Positions 45,601-58,191 of a stretch of DNA of 64,000 nt are shown piece after piece. The stretch comes from Chlamydomonas sphaeroides. Lineage: Eukaryota > Chlorophyta > Chlorophyceae > Chlamydomonadales > Chlamydomonadaceae. The translations under genes were made by a program, and so were the position numbers. The notes under the pieces were generated by a model, which had not been told where the DNA came from, did not search any database, and was given only the letters and a program-made list of their open reading frames with translations. The stretch is taken from NCBI GenBank assembly GCA_001662425.1, contig BDDC01000059.1:53463-117462 (forward strand), in the 5' to 3' direction. Position 1 is the stretch's first letter. Each line of letters begins with the position of its first letter.

Positions 45601-48600
45601 TTGTGGGCCGAGTGCATGATGACCGAGAGCAGGTTGAGGATGGTGCGGGTCTTGCCGGTGCCGGGCGGGCCCTGGGGGAAGGGGGAGGGGAGAGGGGAGG
45701 GGTAAGCGTGTGTGTTTCGGCTCATGTGGGGGCCGCCCGCGGGGGGGGGCCGAGCCAGCCCAGGACGAGCCCCCAGCCCCACGCCGGCATCCACTGCGCG
45801 GGGCGCGGCTGCTGCGGGCGTGCACCACCCGAGTGATGTACGGTGCGGAGCCGCAGCAAAGAGTGTGAGATGCCATGTAGGATAGATGCTGTGTAGGGCC
45901 GCAAGCCCAGCGGTGTGGCGCCGTCCTCGCCCCGCCCCGTGGGGCCAACCTGGATGAGCACCACGGGGGTGCCGTCCAGGCCCGCCTGCAGGGCCGACAT
46001 CTGGGGTGGGGCAGGAAGGGGAGGGCGCACAGGGAGGGGGAGGGAAGGGCAGCGGCGGCGGGCTGTCAGCGGGCAGGGCGCGCGCGCCTGCCACAGGGCT
46101 CCCGTGCCAAACGACCTAGCCTGCGCCCCTCGCGCTGGCCCTTGGGACTGGTGGCGGGTGGTCAGATCCTGGGGTACCCGATGCGACCCACCCGACCCCA
46201 CCCAGCCCTGCCTGTGACGACGCGGCGCATGGGCGACTGTGCCACCACTGCCCATACCTCTTGCATGCACCCGCTGCCCTTGTCCCCCACCCGGCCCACA
46301 CGGCCCACCTGCGAACCGTTGCACTCGCGCTCCATGGCGGTCCGCATGCCGGGGGGAATGTCCATGTGCTTGGAGGCGGGGGCGGCGCGGGACTTGGCTG
46401 CACACACGCACACCAGGGGAGTGGGACACGAGAGGGACAGCCAACGTTGAGCCGACAGCGATGACATGTGCCATGCTAGGCCTCTCGCCAGATGTGCGGC
46501 AGCGCGGCTAGGCCACAGGCAGCGGCCGTACTAGGCTGCAGTACTACGTGCCCGCGTCGTGCGCCCCCTACACCGCCGCCGCGCACGACGGCTGCCGTAC
46601 AGGCGCTGCCGTACAGGCGCTGCCGTACGCACCGCTGATGAGCATGTCCATGAAGGGCACCAGGTGCGCGTGCTGCAGCGCCGTCCACTCGCGGGTGATG
46701 GTGGACACGTTGCCCAGGCGCAGCAGCCACCAGCAGGAGGAGGGCGAGGAGAGGCCGGAGGCCATGACCTTGGCCCTGGAGTGGCGGGGTGAAAAGGGGA
46801 GGGGGAGGAAGGGGGAGGGTGAGGAAGGGGGAGGGTGAAGTGGGGTCCAGGGTGTGGGCGTGTGAGCCGGGTGCGCGGGCACGTCGGGCTTACCTGCCGA
46901 CGCCCCCCCGCGCTCTCGCCCACACCCCCCGGGCCACGCCCCGTCGCCCTCACCCCCCGGGCCACCTCGCGCACCTCTGCACGCCCTGCACGCGGCCCGC
47001 CTGCGCCGACTCCGACAGGTAGAACTTGAGGCGCAGCACCTGCGGGGGGAAAGGGAGGGTTGGGGGAGGGCGGTGCAGGCCTGCTTAGGCACGAGAGGTG
47101 CTGCAGGGCAACCATAGGAATACAGGTCCTATGCTACATCATGTGATACGCCATGATGGGTTTGCGAGCAGGGTGCTGGGGCCCAACGGCGCATGATGTG
47201 TGGCCCAGCCCAGCCCACCCCGCTCGCCTGCTGGCCCTCGTGCGCCTCGCAGAAGCCCAGCGCGTGCAGCGAGGTGTTGACGTTCTCGGCCTGGAGGGGG
47301 GCAGGGGGGCAGGGGGGCAGGGGGGAGGGAAGGGGGGGGGCCGTGAGGGGCAGGGCGTGGGGGGCGCAAGGGCGGGGGCGGCTGCAGTGTGCGCCCCCCG
47401 CGGGTGCTGCCTGCGCCTGCCCCGATGGCGTCGTGCTGTCGGCAAGCGTTGCGTGGGCCTAAGCCCAGTTGGCCCTGGCCCTGGCCCTGGCCCTGGCCCT
47501 GGCCCTGGCCCTGGCCCTGGCCCTGGCCCTGGCCCTGGCCCATGGTATGCACCAGCTCTACGATGTGCCGCACCGCGTGTTCCTCTCCCCCATGGTGCCG
47601 CACCGCCCCGCACCTCGGGGTTCTCCTTGCACACCAGCACCAGGTCGTTGTCGGTGTACTGGTCCGTGACGCCGGCCTGGGTTGGGGTGGGGAGGGTGGG
47701 CGGGAGGAGGCACACGTGCGGGGGTGGAGGTGTCATCGCTCGGCGCCGCGGCCCTCTCCGGCTCCCTTGCAGCGCCATGTGCACCGCATGGAGCTCGGCC
47801 TCTTTCACGCTTGTGACCATACCGTAGTGGATATAACAGCACGTTATCAATTACATCACAAATGAGGCCTGCTCCCCTACCCCGCACCTGTAGCACCATC
47901 CGCACTACGTGGAAGTCGTCTCTCTGCGGCCACAGCAGGGGCAGGGAGGCAGCGGGCTGGGGCTGGGGCGGCGGGCAACCAGGAGGCTGTGGCGCCGGCG
48001 GCAACTGGCCGGGACGGCAAGCGGCACGGCAACGGTGTCCTCGCACATCTTTGGCGGTCATGCAATCGGGGTGCGAGCCCACGGCTGCGCCCGCCAGGGG
48101 CCGCTCGCTGCGGCGGTGGGCCCAGCTAGCTGCCCTGGGCCGCAGACACCATGGCCTCGAGCCCAAGGGCTGCAGGCAGTCGCCGGACCAGCCGCCGTGG
48201 GCTGCGGTGGGCTGCTGAGCCGCGGGTTGAGCCGCAGTTCCACGGGGGGGTGGGCTACAGGGGCTCTTTGCGGTGACGCAACGCCAGCGCCGCCCCTCCC
48301 AGCCCGCGCTCACCGTTTCCGCCGCCGCCACCACGCCTGGATGCGGCGCTATGATTTCGCCTTCTTCCACACCCCGCATGATCTGCGCGCAGCACTCCTC
48401 CAGCAGCAGCGGCTCAAAGACCTCCTTGTACTCCTGCCGGCGGCCGAGGGGGAAGGGGTGGGAGGCGAACGTGGTGCGAGGCTGCTCCTCCCGCTGCTCC
48501 TGCTTCTTGGTAAGTGCTGCTATTGCTGCTGCCGGCGCTGATCTGTTGGCCTGTGTCACTGTCGCTGCGGTTCAACCCGCGGTTGGCAGGGGAGCCGCGC

Positions 48601-49003
48601 GTTGGGAGCCGCGCGTTGGGGGCCGCGCGTTGGGCGCTGTGGGGGCGCCGCGCGGCTGGCCCCTCAGGGCGGCACTTGGCCGCGCCAGCCTCCCGCGCCA
48701 GGCGAGGCGCCCGGAGGCGCAAGATATCTTCTTGTGCTAGGTGTGCGTCATTTGGACTGGGGTTTACACACCAAGCGGGTCCGGGCAAGCTCTTGGCCTC
48801 CGAGCGAGGGGACGCATGTGACGCCAACCCCCGCGTACATGCCCGGGCCTTGGCCGCACCTGTATGCTCTCGAACGTCTGCGGCACAGCCCGCAGCTCCT
48901 CATACACGCCGGTGCCGTTGCTGCAGCGATTCCATAGGTCGAAGTAATCCCATGACAGGATGATTTTGTGCAGCTGCTGCTGCGATGCCACTGCATCCAC
49001 CAT
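39181..49003 (-). CDS. SEN1/senataxin-like superfamily 1 RNA-DNA helicase
   Basis: Unwinds RNA and RNA-DNA hybrids; the family acts in transcription termination and R-loop removal in the nucleus. I join 26 exons, all in phase, to 942 residues: from 49003-48860, 48433-48314, 47923-47888, 47676-47614, 47290-47228, 47039-46975, 46775-46633, 46397-46309, 46000-45950, 45671-45548, 45327-45154, 44716-44587, 44062-43921, 43520-43390, 43226-43139, 42650-42552, 42427-42320, 42109-41990, 41659-41555, 41325-41239, 41038-40963, 40744-40650, 40307-40194, 40053-40009, 39728-39491 to 39359-39181. Motifs: Q-motif region (SALQAGLDGTPVVLIQ), Walker A GPPGTGKT (259-266), VLVCAPSNSALDEIV, DEAAQ (about 502), GDPVQLP (526-532), QYRMHP (566-571), INTIDGFQGREKD, VGLTRAR (733-739). 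The Gly/Glu-rich C-terminus ends in a basic KRKAAGG...KKARA tail, a likely nuclear signal. The protein lacks the long N-terminal region of yeast Sen1. Introns after 47228 and 40963 appear to use GC donors. The assembly gap lies inside one intron, not in coding sequence. Confidence 0.92.
42655..43047. other. poly-G run and assembly gap (348 N)
   Basis: A run of about 40 G ends at about 42695 and is followed by N from 42700 to 43047. It lies in the SEN1-like intron between exons 43226-43139 and 42650-42552. Exon phase closes across it (CKQ then VYLVGDP), so probably no coding sequence is missing. The gap size may be an estimate. Confidence 0.95.
44141..44193. repeat. tandem pair of a short intronic element
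   Basis: TCCAGTGTGAAGTAGAACAG occurs twice (44141-44160 and 44172-44191) in the SEN1-like intron between exons 44716-44587 and 44062-43921. The reverse complement continues into GGGTTCTG and matches single copies near 23341 and 31470. Confidence 0.7.
47471..47541. repeat. (CCCTGG)n microsatellite in a SEN1-like intron
   Basis: About twelve uninterrupted copies of the hexamer GGCCCT lie in the intron between exons 47676-47614 and 47290-47228. On either strand the array would read as alternating Ala-Leu or Pro-Trp, so long frames across it are artefacts. Confidence 0.9.
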
Positions 49004-51037
49004 CGCGGCGACACGCCGCGCGGCGAAGCGCCTGGGGGATGCGAGGCGCCCACGCCGGCCGCCGCCCAGAGCGAGCGGGGCGACGGGCTGGCTGGGCGTG
49101 GGCTAAGAGGGGGTCGTCAGCGCAGCCGCGCTGGGCCCGATGGTGGGGAGGATGGCGGCCGTGCCGTGGCTATCTGGCGCGTGGCTATGGATGCCTTAGC
49201 TATGCTTTGTATGTCAGTTTTGGTCGTTTATCGTTGAAGATAGAGGTTAAGGTGCGTGCAGGTAACAAGTTTGCGTCGGCAAAGCGGCGGCTTGCGACGC
49301 TCGACGATAGCAGTGTGCGAGCCTTCCAGTTATCGGCTCGCGAAGCTGACTGCGATAACAATCAGGCGGCGTTGGGCTTGGGCAAATTACCAAACCCACA
49401 CGCTCGCCACTTACCCGCCGAGTCTCCCCTGCTATCCAACGGGCGTGTAGGCTTATGGCGAAGCTGTACCCTCTCCTCCATTGTTGCACTATCTGCTCTG
49501 ATAACCGAGATGCCATTGGCTGGTGCCGCAGCGATTGTTTACGGCGGCGCTCCTCGAACATGCATGTCTGACTGCTGCACGACCACTCGCATCCAGTGCG
49601 TCGCACGGGCTAGGTCAGCCACCGTCCCACACGTGCTTGCAAGGTGCCGAGGGGCAATCGCAGTGAGGGTTGGACTGCGGAGGAAAACCCCTGCACGCCC
49701 CTGCCTATCAAAAGGTCAGGCCAGGGGAGAGGGGCTCTCCCCTGGGTCAGGCTACTAACAGAAGGCCTCACAGGAAGTGGCTGCGTGCTATCCAGAAAGG
49801 CATATGCGCGATATGCGCCGAGCGGGGCCTTGCGGGGCCTTGCGGGCAAGGGCTGTGGCTAGCAAGCACGGCGTAGACTTGGCTTGGCGCGAGGGCCGCA
49901 CTGTCACCGTTGCCGCCTCACACTGTTTGCCCCTGTTGCGCAGTCATGATAGGGACGGCATACATTGCTGGGCTCCATGCAACCGAGCTGTGTGTGTCGC
50001 GGGGCGAAGAGCGGCGCTGCAGAGGGACAAGCTTGGGAGGGCGTGGCTGGGAAGCAGGCCAGCGGGGAGCGAAGGCCAGGGTCTTGGGCAGGGATAGGAT
50101 CAAGGCCAGCGGGCTTTTTTAGGAATAAGGATGGATGGGGTTGCATCTGCCACTCCGACGTGAAGGGTTAGGGATGGGCCATCCGCAGCGGGAGCTGGAG
50201 CTGGGCAGCGGGCGGACGCGGAGCAGGCCCCTCCTGTCCGCCTGGACGCCTAGAGCCTACGGCTACTGGGCTGGCGCGTGGCTGAGCTCAAGCCAGGAGG
50301 CTCAATGACACGCCTCAGGGTGGGCGTGGTGGATAGGGGAAGGGGATTGCAGTTGGGCAAGGGGCTGCATCAGGAGGGCCCGGCGGCGGCGACTCGGGCT
50401 CCAGCAGAACACCGCCCTACATGCACGATGAGCGTCAGACGCCAGCCCCGACTTCACGTACACAGCGTTTCTAAGGAAGCGCACCCACGGACCAGCCGGG
50501 CGGGCGGGGGCCGGGGCGTAGGGGGCGGGGGATGCGGGGTGGGGGTGGGGTGCGTGCGACCATACTCGCGATTTGGGACCGGCGGGAAAAGTCCCAAAGT
50601 ACGACAACAGCACACATGACCCAGGCCACGGGCGCTCCATGTGCGCGCTGCCGTGGCAGCTAAACCAGTTACCAGGAACGCCTCCATCAACACAGGGCTG
50701 CTGCCTGTGCTGCGCGTTAGTGTTAGGCGCTTGCAATAGTATCTGCTGCCGCCGACACGCCTTACTTGCGCCGCACAGAGTTCCTATCGACGACGCTTAT
50801 TTGCACGAGCTAGGAGACCCGGAGTCACAACACAGTCCGCGAAAGGCGTGCGCGCTTCTCAGGCCGGCGACGCCGCAACCGCTCGCCGCTTGGCCCTAGA
50901 GGCCCGCTCAGAGCTACAGACACACGCGGTGGCAGCCAAGCCATAGGCGCCGCGGGCCTGTGCGCGGTGCCAGGGGAGACTTTCTTCCATTTGACGAGGA
51001 AGAAGCCGACCAGTACCAGTCGCTATTGCACGACGTC
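49004..51037. other. long divergent intergenic region, SEN1-like / ILK-like genes
   Basis: About 2 kb between the SEN1-like start and the first usable ATG of the kinase gene. It must hold both promoters and any untranslated 5' exon of the kinase; an acceptor-like CAG just before 50976 (then GGAGACTTTC) could begin a longer first coding exon reading DFLPFDEEEADQYQSLLHDV in frame with the ATG at 51038. Open frames such as 48985-49758 show no family resemblance. No RNA gene recognised. Confidence 0.4.
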
Positions 51038-54000
51038 ATGGCGAACCCGCCTGGACCAGGAGAGCAAGACTCGTTGCATGGCGAGACGGCTGCTCGGCGC
51101 CAGGTGTGTGTAACCCACCACTTCTTGATTGGTCAGCGCGTTCACTTTTGTTGCGACTCCCGCGTGCCACAGGCCATCACCGAGCTGCTGTTCTTCGCCA
51201 GCGTTGGTGACTTGTACCGCTGCAAGAAGATCATCCACGCCTGGGGCCTTAACGTGAGCAGGACATGCATGGCACATGCCCACCACTGCAGCAGCCGCCA
51301 GCCTTCACACGCATACGCTGAATGCTGCGGCACTGTTGTGCCTGCCACCCTTTGTATACGTAGCTCGTGCGGATCCTGAGCAAAGGGGTGCCACCGCGCA
51401 ACCGACCAGGGGTGTCCCTCTCACGCGATTGTACCCCACCTGCGTAACACAGATCAAGGACGCTTCATGCTGCGACTACGATCGCCGGACACCCCTGTGA
51501 GCCGCATTCCGCTCCCACCAGCGCTGTTCTTTTCTGCCATGCCATGATAACAAAGCGTCGCACGCTGTGCCGGGTCATACCCTACCGTAATCCACCGTCT
51601 GCGGCGACACGACCCAGCGGTCACCTAGCCGGTGGCTCAATGCCCTCACCCACACCCGCATCCGCTCCTCTGAACCTTGTGATACCCACGGTGCTTCTCC
51701 GACAGACACCTGTCAGCAGCGGAGGGCGCCTTCTCAGTGGTGCTGTGGCTGCTAGACCACGGCGCGGAGGTCAACCCCGTTGACCGCTTCAAGCGGACGC
51801 CGCTGGAGGTGCGCTGCCGAGCCCGGCCACTCTCGCTAGCCCGCCTGGCCGACTGCCAGGCCGCGGCCACGACCTCGCCTGCACGGACGCTGCACGGAGG
51901 CTGGGCCGCCGCCCAGCCTGCATGGACGAGAGCCCGGCTTGGCGCATGCTCTGGGCTCTTACTGGCGCAAGCAAGTGGATGCGCACAGGCCCCTCGTCGC
52001 GCTAGTCTGCCCCATCCCCGGTCACCCGCGGTGCTCGCAAGGCACGACGTATCATGGCGCGCATTGCGATGCACGCACCCATGGCCCCTGCGCGGCAGCC
52101 TGCGGCGGCCCAGGCGGGCTGGTGCGCCTGCACCAGACGCCACGACGCGGGCACCGCGGCCAGCGCAGCGCCGCCTCGCTGCTCCCGGCTGCATCCGGCA
52201 GCCCCCCACCGCGTATGCGCATCCTTCTGCACTATCAGCGGCTTGCACATGCAGCGGTTTGCAGCGTGCAATCTACGATGCCGGGCCCCGCTGGGGGCGG
52301 CCCCGTCCACGAGCCAAAGTCGCATGCCCGGTTGCGGCCCAGGCGGAGCTGCTAGGCTCCTCCAAGCCTCCGCGCCATCGCCCTCCTCTGGCCGCTCCGG
52401 CTACCTCGCCTGCGCCCACGCCCGCGCACCAGCCCTCGCCTGCCTGCTGCCACTGCTAAGGCAGCGCAGCGGTGCAGCCGCACGGCGCCAGGCCGCCGCC
52501 ATGTTCGGCCGGTCCACTCGGGCTCATGTGTGCCCCACCCATGCCACACGCCGCCTCCGCTTACCCATCCCCCTCCCTCACCTATCGGCAACTACGCACC
52601 CGAACCCCTTCACCCGCCCTTGACTGGGTCCACGCAGCGTGCTCACTAATGCTACGCCAGCTACCCTCGGCGCTCCTTCTCCCGCGTTGGGCCCAGGCTC
52701 ATAGCTCGGAGTTGGCAAACGCGTGCATTCACCTCTCTTGACGTGTCATCCTCCCCCCAGGATGCGGTGCGCGGCGACCACGGTGACCTGGCCACGCTGC
52801 TCATACAGCGCGGCGGCAAGGTGCTGGACAAGGACGGGGCGCTGGTGGAGTTGGCGGACAGCCCATTGGCGGGCAACGTGCGCATATTCACCGACTACGA
52901 CCCCGAGTGGGAGATCGACCCGTCCACTCTGAAGATGACGGAGAAGATTGGTGCGCGGCGGGGCTGGTGGGGCTTGGGAGGGGTGGCGCTGGGCAAGTGG
53001 GCGAGGGCCGTGGGGGAAGGGGAGGGGCACGGGCTGGGGGACGGAGAGGAAGGGAAAGAAGGGCGAAATGGCATCACTCGACCGCTGCATGCCGCGTGCC
53101 GCAGGCGAGGGCGAGTTTGGCGTGGTGTACAAGGCCAACTGGAACGGTGAGCCAGAGGCCGGAGCGGGGCGGCGGCGGGGCCTGCGCTGCGCCCGGGGCA
53201 ATGCTGGCGGCGGCCTACCATGGTGCTCTGTGCCAGCAACACGCGCCGCGGAAACTGTGACCGCCATGCTGGGCCCCGCTCCCCGCGACTTGTTGCGGCC
53301 CCCCTGCCAGGCACGCTGGTCGCGGTCAAGGTGCTCAAGGAGACGGGCGCCGTGGCGCTGGGCGACTTCCGCACCGAGCTCAACGTGCTGCAGAAGGTGC
53401 ACCACCCGCACACGGTGAGCGGCGGCAGCGGCATGGGGCGGTGAGGGCACTCTGCCCTCGAAACCCCCGCACACAGGGGCGCTGGTGCGGGTGGGCCCTC
53501 CAACAACAGCGCCGGGCAAGCCCCGGCCCGCTGCCAAACATCACACTCACCTCTCCTCGCGCCTCACACTCTTGCCCTCCTCCCCCACCCTCGGCCCCGC
53601 AGGTCCAGTTCCTGGGCGCGGTCACCAAGCAAACCCCCTTTATGATCGTGACCGAGTACATGGTGGGCGGCTCGCTGGCGGACCTGTTCAAGGGGCAGCG
53701 CTTTCCCGCCATGTGGCGCAGCGTGCAGCTGGCGCTGGACATGGCGCGGGGGCTGGCCTACCTGCACAACCGCAGCCCGCAGGTGCGAGGGCAGCAAGAT
53801 GGGGCGGCGGTGGTGGTGGGCGGGGCGCTGGCAGGCTAGGGTGCCTGGGAGCGGTGGGGCGGGGCCCCAGCGTACCTGTACAGCCGCAGCCTGGGGGTGC
53901 GGTGGGGAACGATGGGATGGCCGTGGGCCCAGCGCGTCGCTGGCAGTCGAGCGCTCACGGGTGTGGGTGTGCGGACCCCTGGCGTAGCCGCGCAGCCGCA

Positions 54001-56451
54001 GCTTGGTGTGGGCGGGGTGCTGGCGGTTGGCAGCTGCGGGTGCGTTGGGTCGGCAGGGCAGCCAACAGCACGCTAGAAGAGCATGAGGCCTGGGTCGGGT
54101 TTGGTGCGTGGGGTCGGCGAGGGCGGAGTCGGGTTGGGGATGGTGACATGTGCTGGATCCCACCCCATGGTATCTGCCCCCTCCCGCTGTGCGCCTCCGC
54201 TGCATCCCTGCCGTGCACAGGCCGTCATCCACCGCGACCTCAAGCCCGCCAACCTGATGCTGGGCGGGCCCAAGGTCTTCTCCGCGCACCACCGCACGCT
54301 GACGCAGGAGGAGATGGGCGTGATGAAGATCGCCGACTTTGGGCTGTCCAAGTCGCTCAAGCTCACGCGCCCCAAGCGCCACAACAACCGCGGTTCCCTC
54401 GAAAACACCCCCGACAACAGGTGGGCTGGGTGTACCGTACACAACAGATGTATGCGGCCGATGTGTTGTTGTGTCATGTGGTAATACTTCGCCTTGGGAC
54501 GCGCCAGGGCTGCCGCCAGCCGGTCGTGCCCATGGGGCCGTGCTTTGAGGCGATGCTGACTCGTCGTCCCCTCGCTCGCCGCTGTGCCCGCGGTGGCCCA
54601 CGCAGCGTGCTCAACGGCCGCGCCAACAGCGTGGGGCCCAACACCTCGCAGCACGGCGAGGTGGAGGCAAAGCTCACGCAGCGCTACAAGCTCACGGGTG
54701 GGCGTGATCGTGGGACTGGGTGGCCGTCGTGTGGTGTGGCGCCTTCTTGTTTGGGGCATGAGGAAGCGCTGTACAATAGCAGGGGCACTGCGCGCCCTCG
54801 GGGTGGCGGAGCCATGGCGTGTCAAGCACCGATCACAAACAAAGCGTCGTGGCTGTTGGTAAAGCATGTTCCCTGGCTTGCCATGCCGCGAAGCGCACCA
54901 GTACGCCCCCGCATCTGCATCGGGCCGTGCTTTGCGCCTGGCCATGCGTGAAGCCCATAACCAAGTCCCGTGCCTCTGGCTGCTGGCCACCGGCCCCCGC
55001 AGGCGAGACTGGCTCCTACCGCTACATGGCGCCCGAGGTGGGCTGGCGGTGCTGACGGTAGAGCGGCTGGGAGTTGGGGGCTAGCGGGCAGCGCTCTGGT
55101 CCCCGTCCCCGCACGCACCGCCATGCACTCTAAGGCAGCGAAGGCACTTCCGCGCCCTGACCCACATCGCCGCGCCTGACGCGCCCGTCCCTGCGCATGC
55201 GTCCCCCCCTGCAGGTGTTCCGCCACGAGCCCTACAACAACAAGGTCGACGTGTACAGGTGCGGCCGCCGCCTGTGATGTCGACACCAGCCGCGGCCAAG
55301 CAGCCCTGGCTTTCCCCTGGCCAACCCATTATGGCTTCCCCGACCCACATCGCTACACCCAGCGCCGCACGGCATGCCTCCTCACTCCCGCTCCTGGTCC
55401 CACGCCCACCTGTTGCTCCTCGCTGCCACGTGCTGACGGCCAGGGCAAGCCTTTGCATCCCGGTATCGCGCGGCTCGCCTCCCAAACCTCCACACGCCCC
55501 CGTCCCTCTTCCATCCGCAGCTTTGCCATGATCTGCTTCCAGCTGTTCGAGGGGTTGCCGCCCTACTGGAACATGGACCCCATCGAGGCCGCGCGCGCGG
55601 CGGCGCTCAAGGGGCTGCGGCCGCAGTGGGGGCCCATGAACCGCCACGACCAGGTGCTTGCGGCAGGGGGGCAGGAAGCTGGAGGCGGCTGTGCGGCGCA
55701 TGGCGCCTCGCGCGACATCGTCGGGGCACGGGGCCGTTTAGCGGCCGGGCTAGACCAAGGTCGACCTGGAGGGAACCCGCAGCCATGTTGCGGTGGACCC
55801 GCGATCTGGACCTGGCACGGCGCAGCTGGCTCCTGCTCGCCAGCGCAGGACCGCAGCATCCCACAAGGGACTGACGCGCCCCGCCCCCGGCCCCGCCCCC
55901 GGCCCTGGCCCCCGCAGCTGGTCCCTGCCAAGCTTAAGCGGCTCGTCGAGACGTGCTGGTCGCCCGACCACGAGAGCCGGCCGGAGTTTGTCGAGGTGGG
56001 CTGGGCTGAGGGGGGGGCTCTGCCGCGCAGCTGGCGGCGCTGGTCGGTGGGAGAAGGCGCCGGCGGCATCGCAAGCGGGAGTGCGCAGGTGGACGCGGTG
56101 GCCAGACGCCAGCCGGCGCGCGGCGTTTCTGCCGCCGGCGGCCGCTTCAACAGCAGTGCTGCCCCGCAGTGCTGCTCCGCAACGCCAAACCGCCCCAGCT
56201 TTCACTCTTGTCGTGCCTTCGGCCCTCGACCGCTGCACTCGGAAGGTCGGCACCGCTCCTCGCCTCCGCCCATTGCTCCAACCGTGGTGCTGCGACCCCG
56301 TGCTGCTGCGACCCAGGTGATTGAGATGCTGGAGGAGGTGGCCAAGGAGCTCAAGCCGGAGCTGATGGAGGCCAAGCGCCCGGCCAGCGCGGGGCGCAAG
56401 GACGGCGCCGCGCCCGCGGCGGAGGGCAGCAACTGCTGCGCCGTGATGTGA
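51038..56451 (+). CDS. ankyrin-repeat ILK-like (Raf-like) protein kinase with C-terminal CaaX box
   Basis: A Ser/Thr-type kinase resembling plant integrin-linked-kinase-like (Raf group C1) proteins. Fifteen exons join in phase: 51038-51103, 51173-51253, 51453-51496, 51706-51808, 52761-52950, 53105-53146, 53311-53414, 53603-53782, 54221-54420, 54606-54697, 55003-55037, 55215-55258, 55521-55653, 55918-55995, 56317-56451, giving 508 residues from 51038; an upstream in-frame extension without ATG suggests a further 5' exon. Ankyrin repeats cover about 23-125 (AITELLFFASVGDLYRCKKI; LHLSAAEGAFSVVLWLLDHG). The kinase domain is intact: GEGEFGVV loop, LVAVKVLK, IHRDLKPANL (HRD about 274), ADFG (about 309-311), GSYRYMAPE, DVYSFAMICFQLFEG, WSPDHESRP. 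About 66 residues separate DFG and APE, longer than usual. The last residues are NCCAVM, a CaaX-type ending with an adjacent cysteine, suggesting prenylation and membrane attachment. Confidence 0.92.
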
Positions 56452-58191
56452 GGCACGGTGCGGCACGGTGGGGCACCTGGGGACAGCAGCGCTGCGCAAA
56501 ACGAGCGGCCCTGGTGTCCTCAGCAGCAGCAGCAGCAAGCAGCAAGCCACACGTCGGCGCAGCAGGAGAGCGGGGCCGGGACGGGGCGGTTGGTGGTTGG
56601 TACTGCCAGCGGGCTGCTGGCACGTGCTGCGTGCGCGGGCCCGCGGGGGCGGGGCGGGTGCCGCTGGCTTGGGTGGTCGGAGAGTTTTGGAGGCGTGTGG
56701 CATCTTTGCGCCGGTCGATCGGCGTGGCCATTGGAGCGGGTGGTGAGTGGTGCGGCGTGCGGGGTACTGCGCGCTGAACGAGCGGCGGCGGCGGCGGCGG
56801 CGGTTGTGAGCGCCGCCAGGTACTGCGGCGGACAACACACGGGAACCGGATGGGTGCGGGACGGGGGGCGATCGTGAGACTGCTCTGGCGGCGGCACAGG
56901 CCGCCCGGCTGCTATGCTAATAGCGCATGTGTTTGGCTGGGAATGGGCTGGAAGCGCGGCTCCGCGCGCCGGGGTGCTGTGGGAGGTGGGCACACGCACG
57001 CCCCGCGCAGCCGTGCGGAAGGCGCGAGGCAGTTGTGTGAGAGGTTTGGACGGCTGCATTAGTAGACGCTGGGGCGGGTTGCTGGACCTCTCGCATCATC
57101 GACCAACGGGCAGCTGACCACGGCCGGGGGGCTGACGACGTGTGCGACGGGGTGATCGTGTAGGGGTGGAAGTAGGGTTTGAAGCTGTTGCTCGAGTGCT
57201 CGAGGATGTCTTGTCACGCTGACGACAGTGGTGGTAATTGGACGCTGCCGGCGGCATATCATCAAAGTGAGGACGGCTGCGTTTGGCGGTGTAGTCCGCG
57301 CACCCATGCTTCACGCGGTGCTCGATGTGTCGCAAGCGGACGATTGGATGGGTTCGTTCCAACGACTGAGTGTGCAGCAGGGGTGCGTATGCTGCGGGGC
57401 AGGGGCGGGCTGAGCTCGGACATGGGTGCGGCGATGGCGCGGGGCTCTGGGTAATTGGATGCAAGTGTGCGGATGTGGGCAATGGGCCATGTGTTCAACA
57501 ACATTCATGCGGGTAAGGAACGGCGCCTCCTTCACTGCTTACACCTCATGAAGGTTCGAACGACAAGGAAGGCTCCTTCTGGCCTTCACACCACCTGCCA
57601 TGAGCCGCAGGTGAGAATGACCCCCGGCTTGGCAGCACGCGCACATCGCGTCCAGAAGGCCGTGTGCGCCAGCCGGCAGTACACGTTGGACATAAACTTA
57701 TATAGACCGGGAATATGAGGTCAGGGAGAGTGTCCCAGGTGTTTCGCTTTAGGTTGGACGCTCCCGTCCAACATACGGCCGCCCCAGCGGCCCTAAAGCC
57801 CCGGCACCAGGCGGGGCGACGGTAATAAGACACGAGCACGATACGACAGTACGCAGCAGCGGCAGCAAGCAGCAAGGATAACGTTAGTAGCATAGCAACC
57901 GAAACGGCCCCAGCTCGTTTAGCTCAGCAGTCGAGCAGTTGCAAAAAGGCCGATAGCTGCGTGGGACAGGTGTCGGACCCTTGACAACCTCGGCGTGGCC
58001 GCGACCCTAGGGTCGGTGACCCGCTCCCCGGCTCCCGGCTCCGCGGGCGCAAGGTGCGCCTGCCAGCAAGCCATCCGCCGACACGCAGACGCACTACAGG
58101 GACGCAGACAAACGACGCCGACGCATACGAGACCAGCAGGGCTATCCAACAGTATGACACCATATGCAATCTTCATCCCAGCGATGCCCAT
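56452..58191. other. convergent 3' region, ILK-like kinase / secreted protein
   Basis: About 1.7 kb between facing stop codons, with both 3' UTRs. A minus-strand TGTAA (plus-strand TTACA at 57539-57543) is a candidate end for the secreted protein transcript. The open frames here are short and overlapping. No gene supported. Confidence 0.45.

Noticed and set aside
47139..47850. Open frames across the CCCTGG array that read as long Gly-Gln, Trp-Pro or Ala-Leu repeats
   Set aside because: The array lies in an intron of the SEN1-like gene. A hexamer is open in most frames by nature.
48985..49758. 257-codon plus-strand frame upstream of the ILK-like kinase
   Set aside because: Begins antisense to the first SEN1-like exon, has no family resemblance and no clear splice links.
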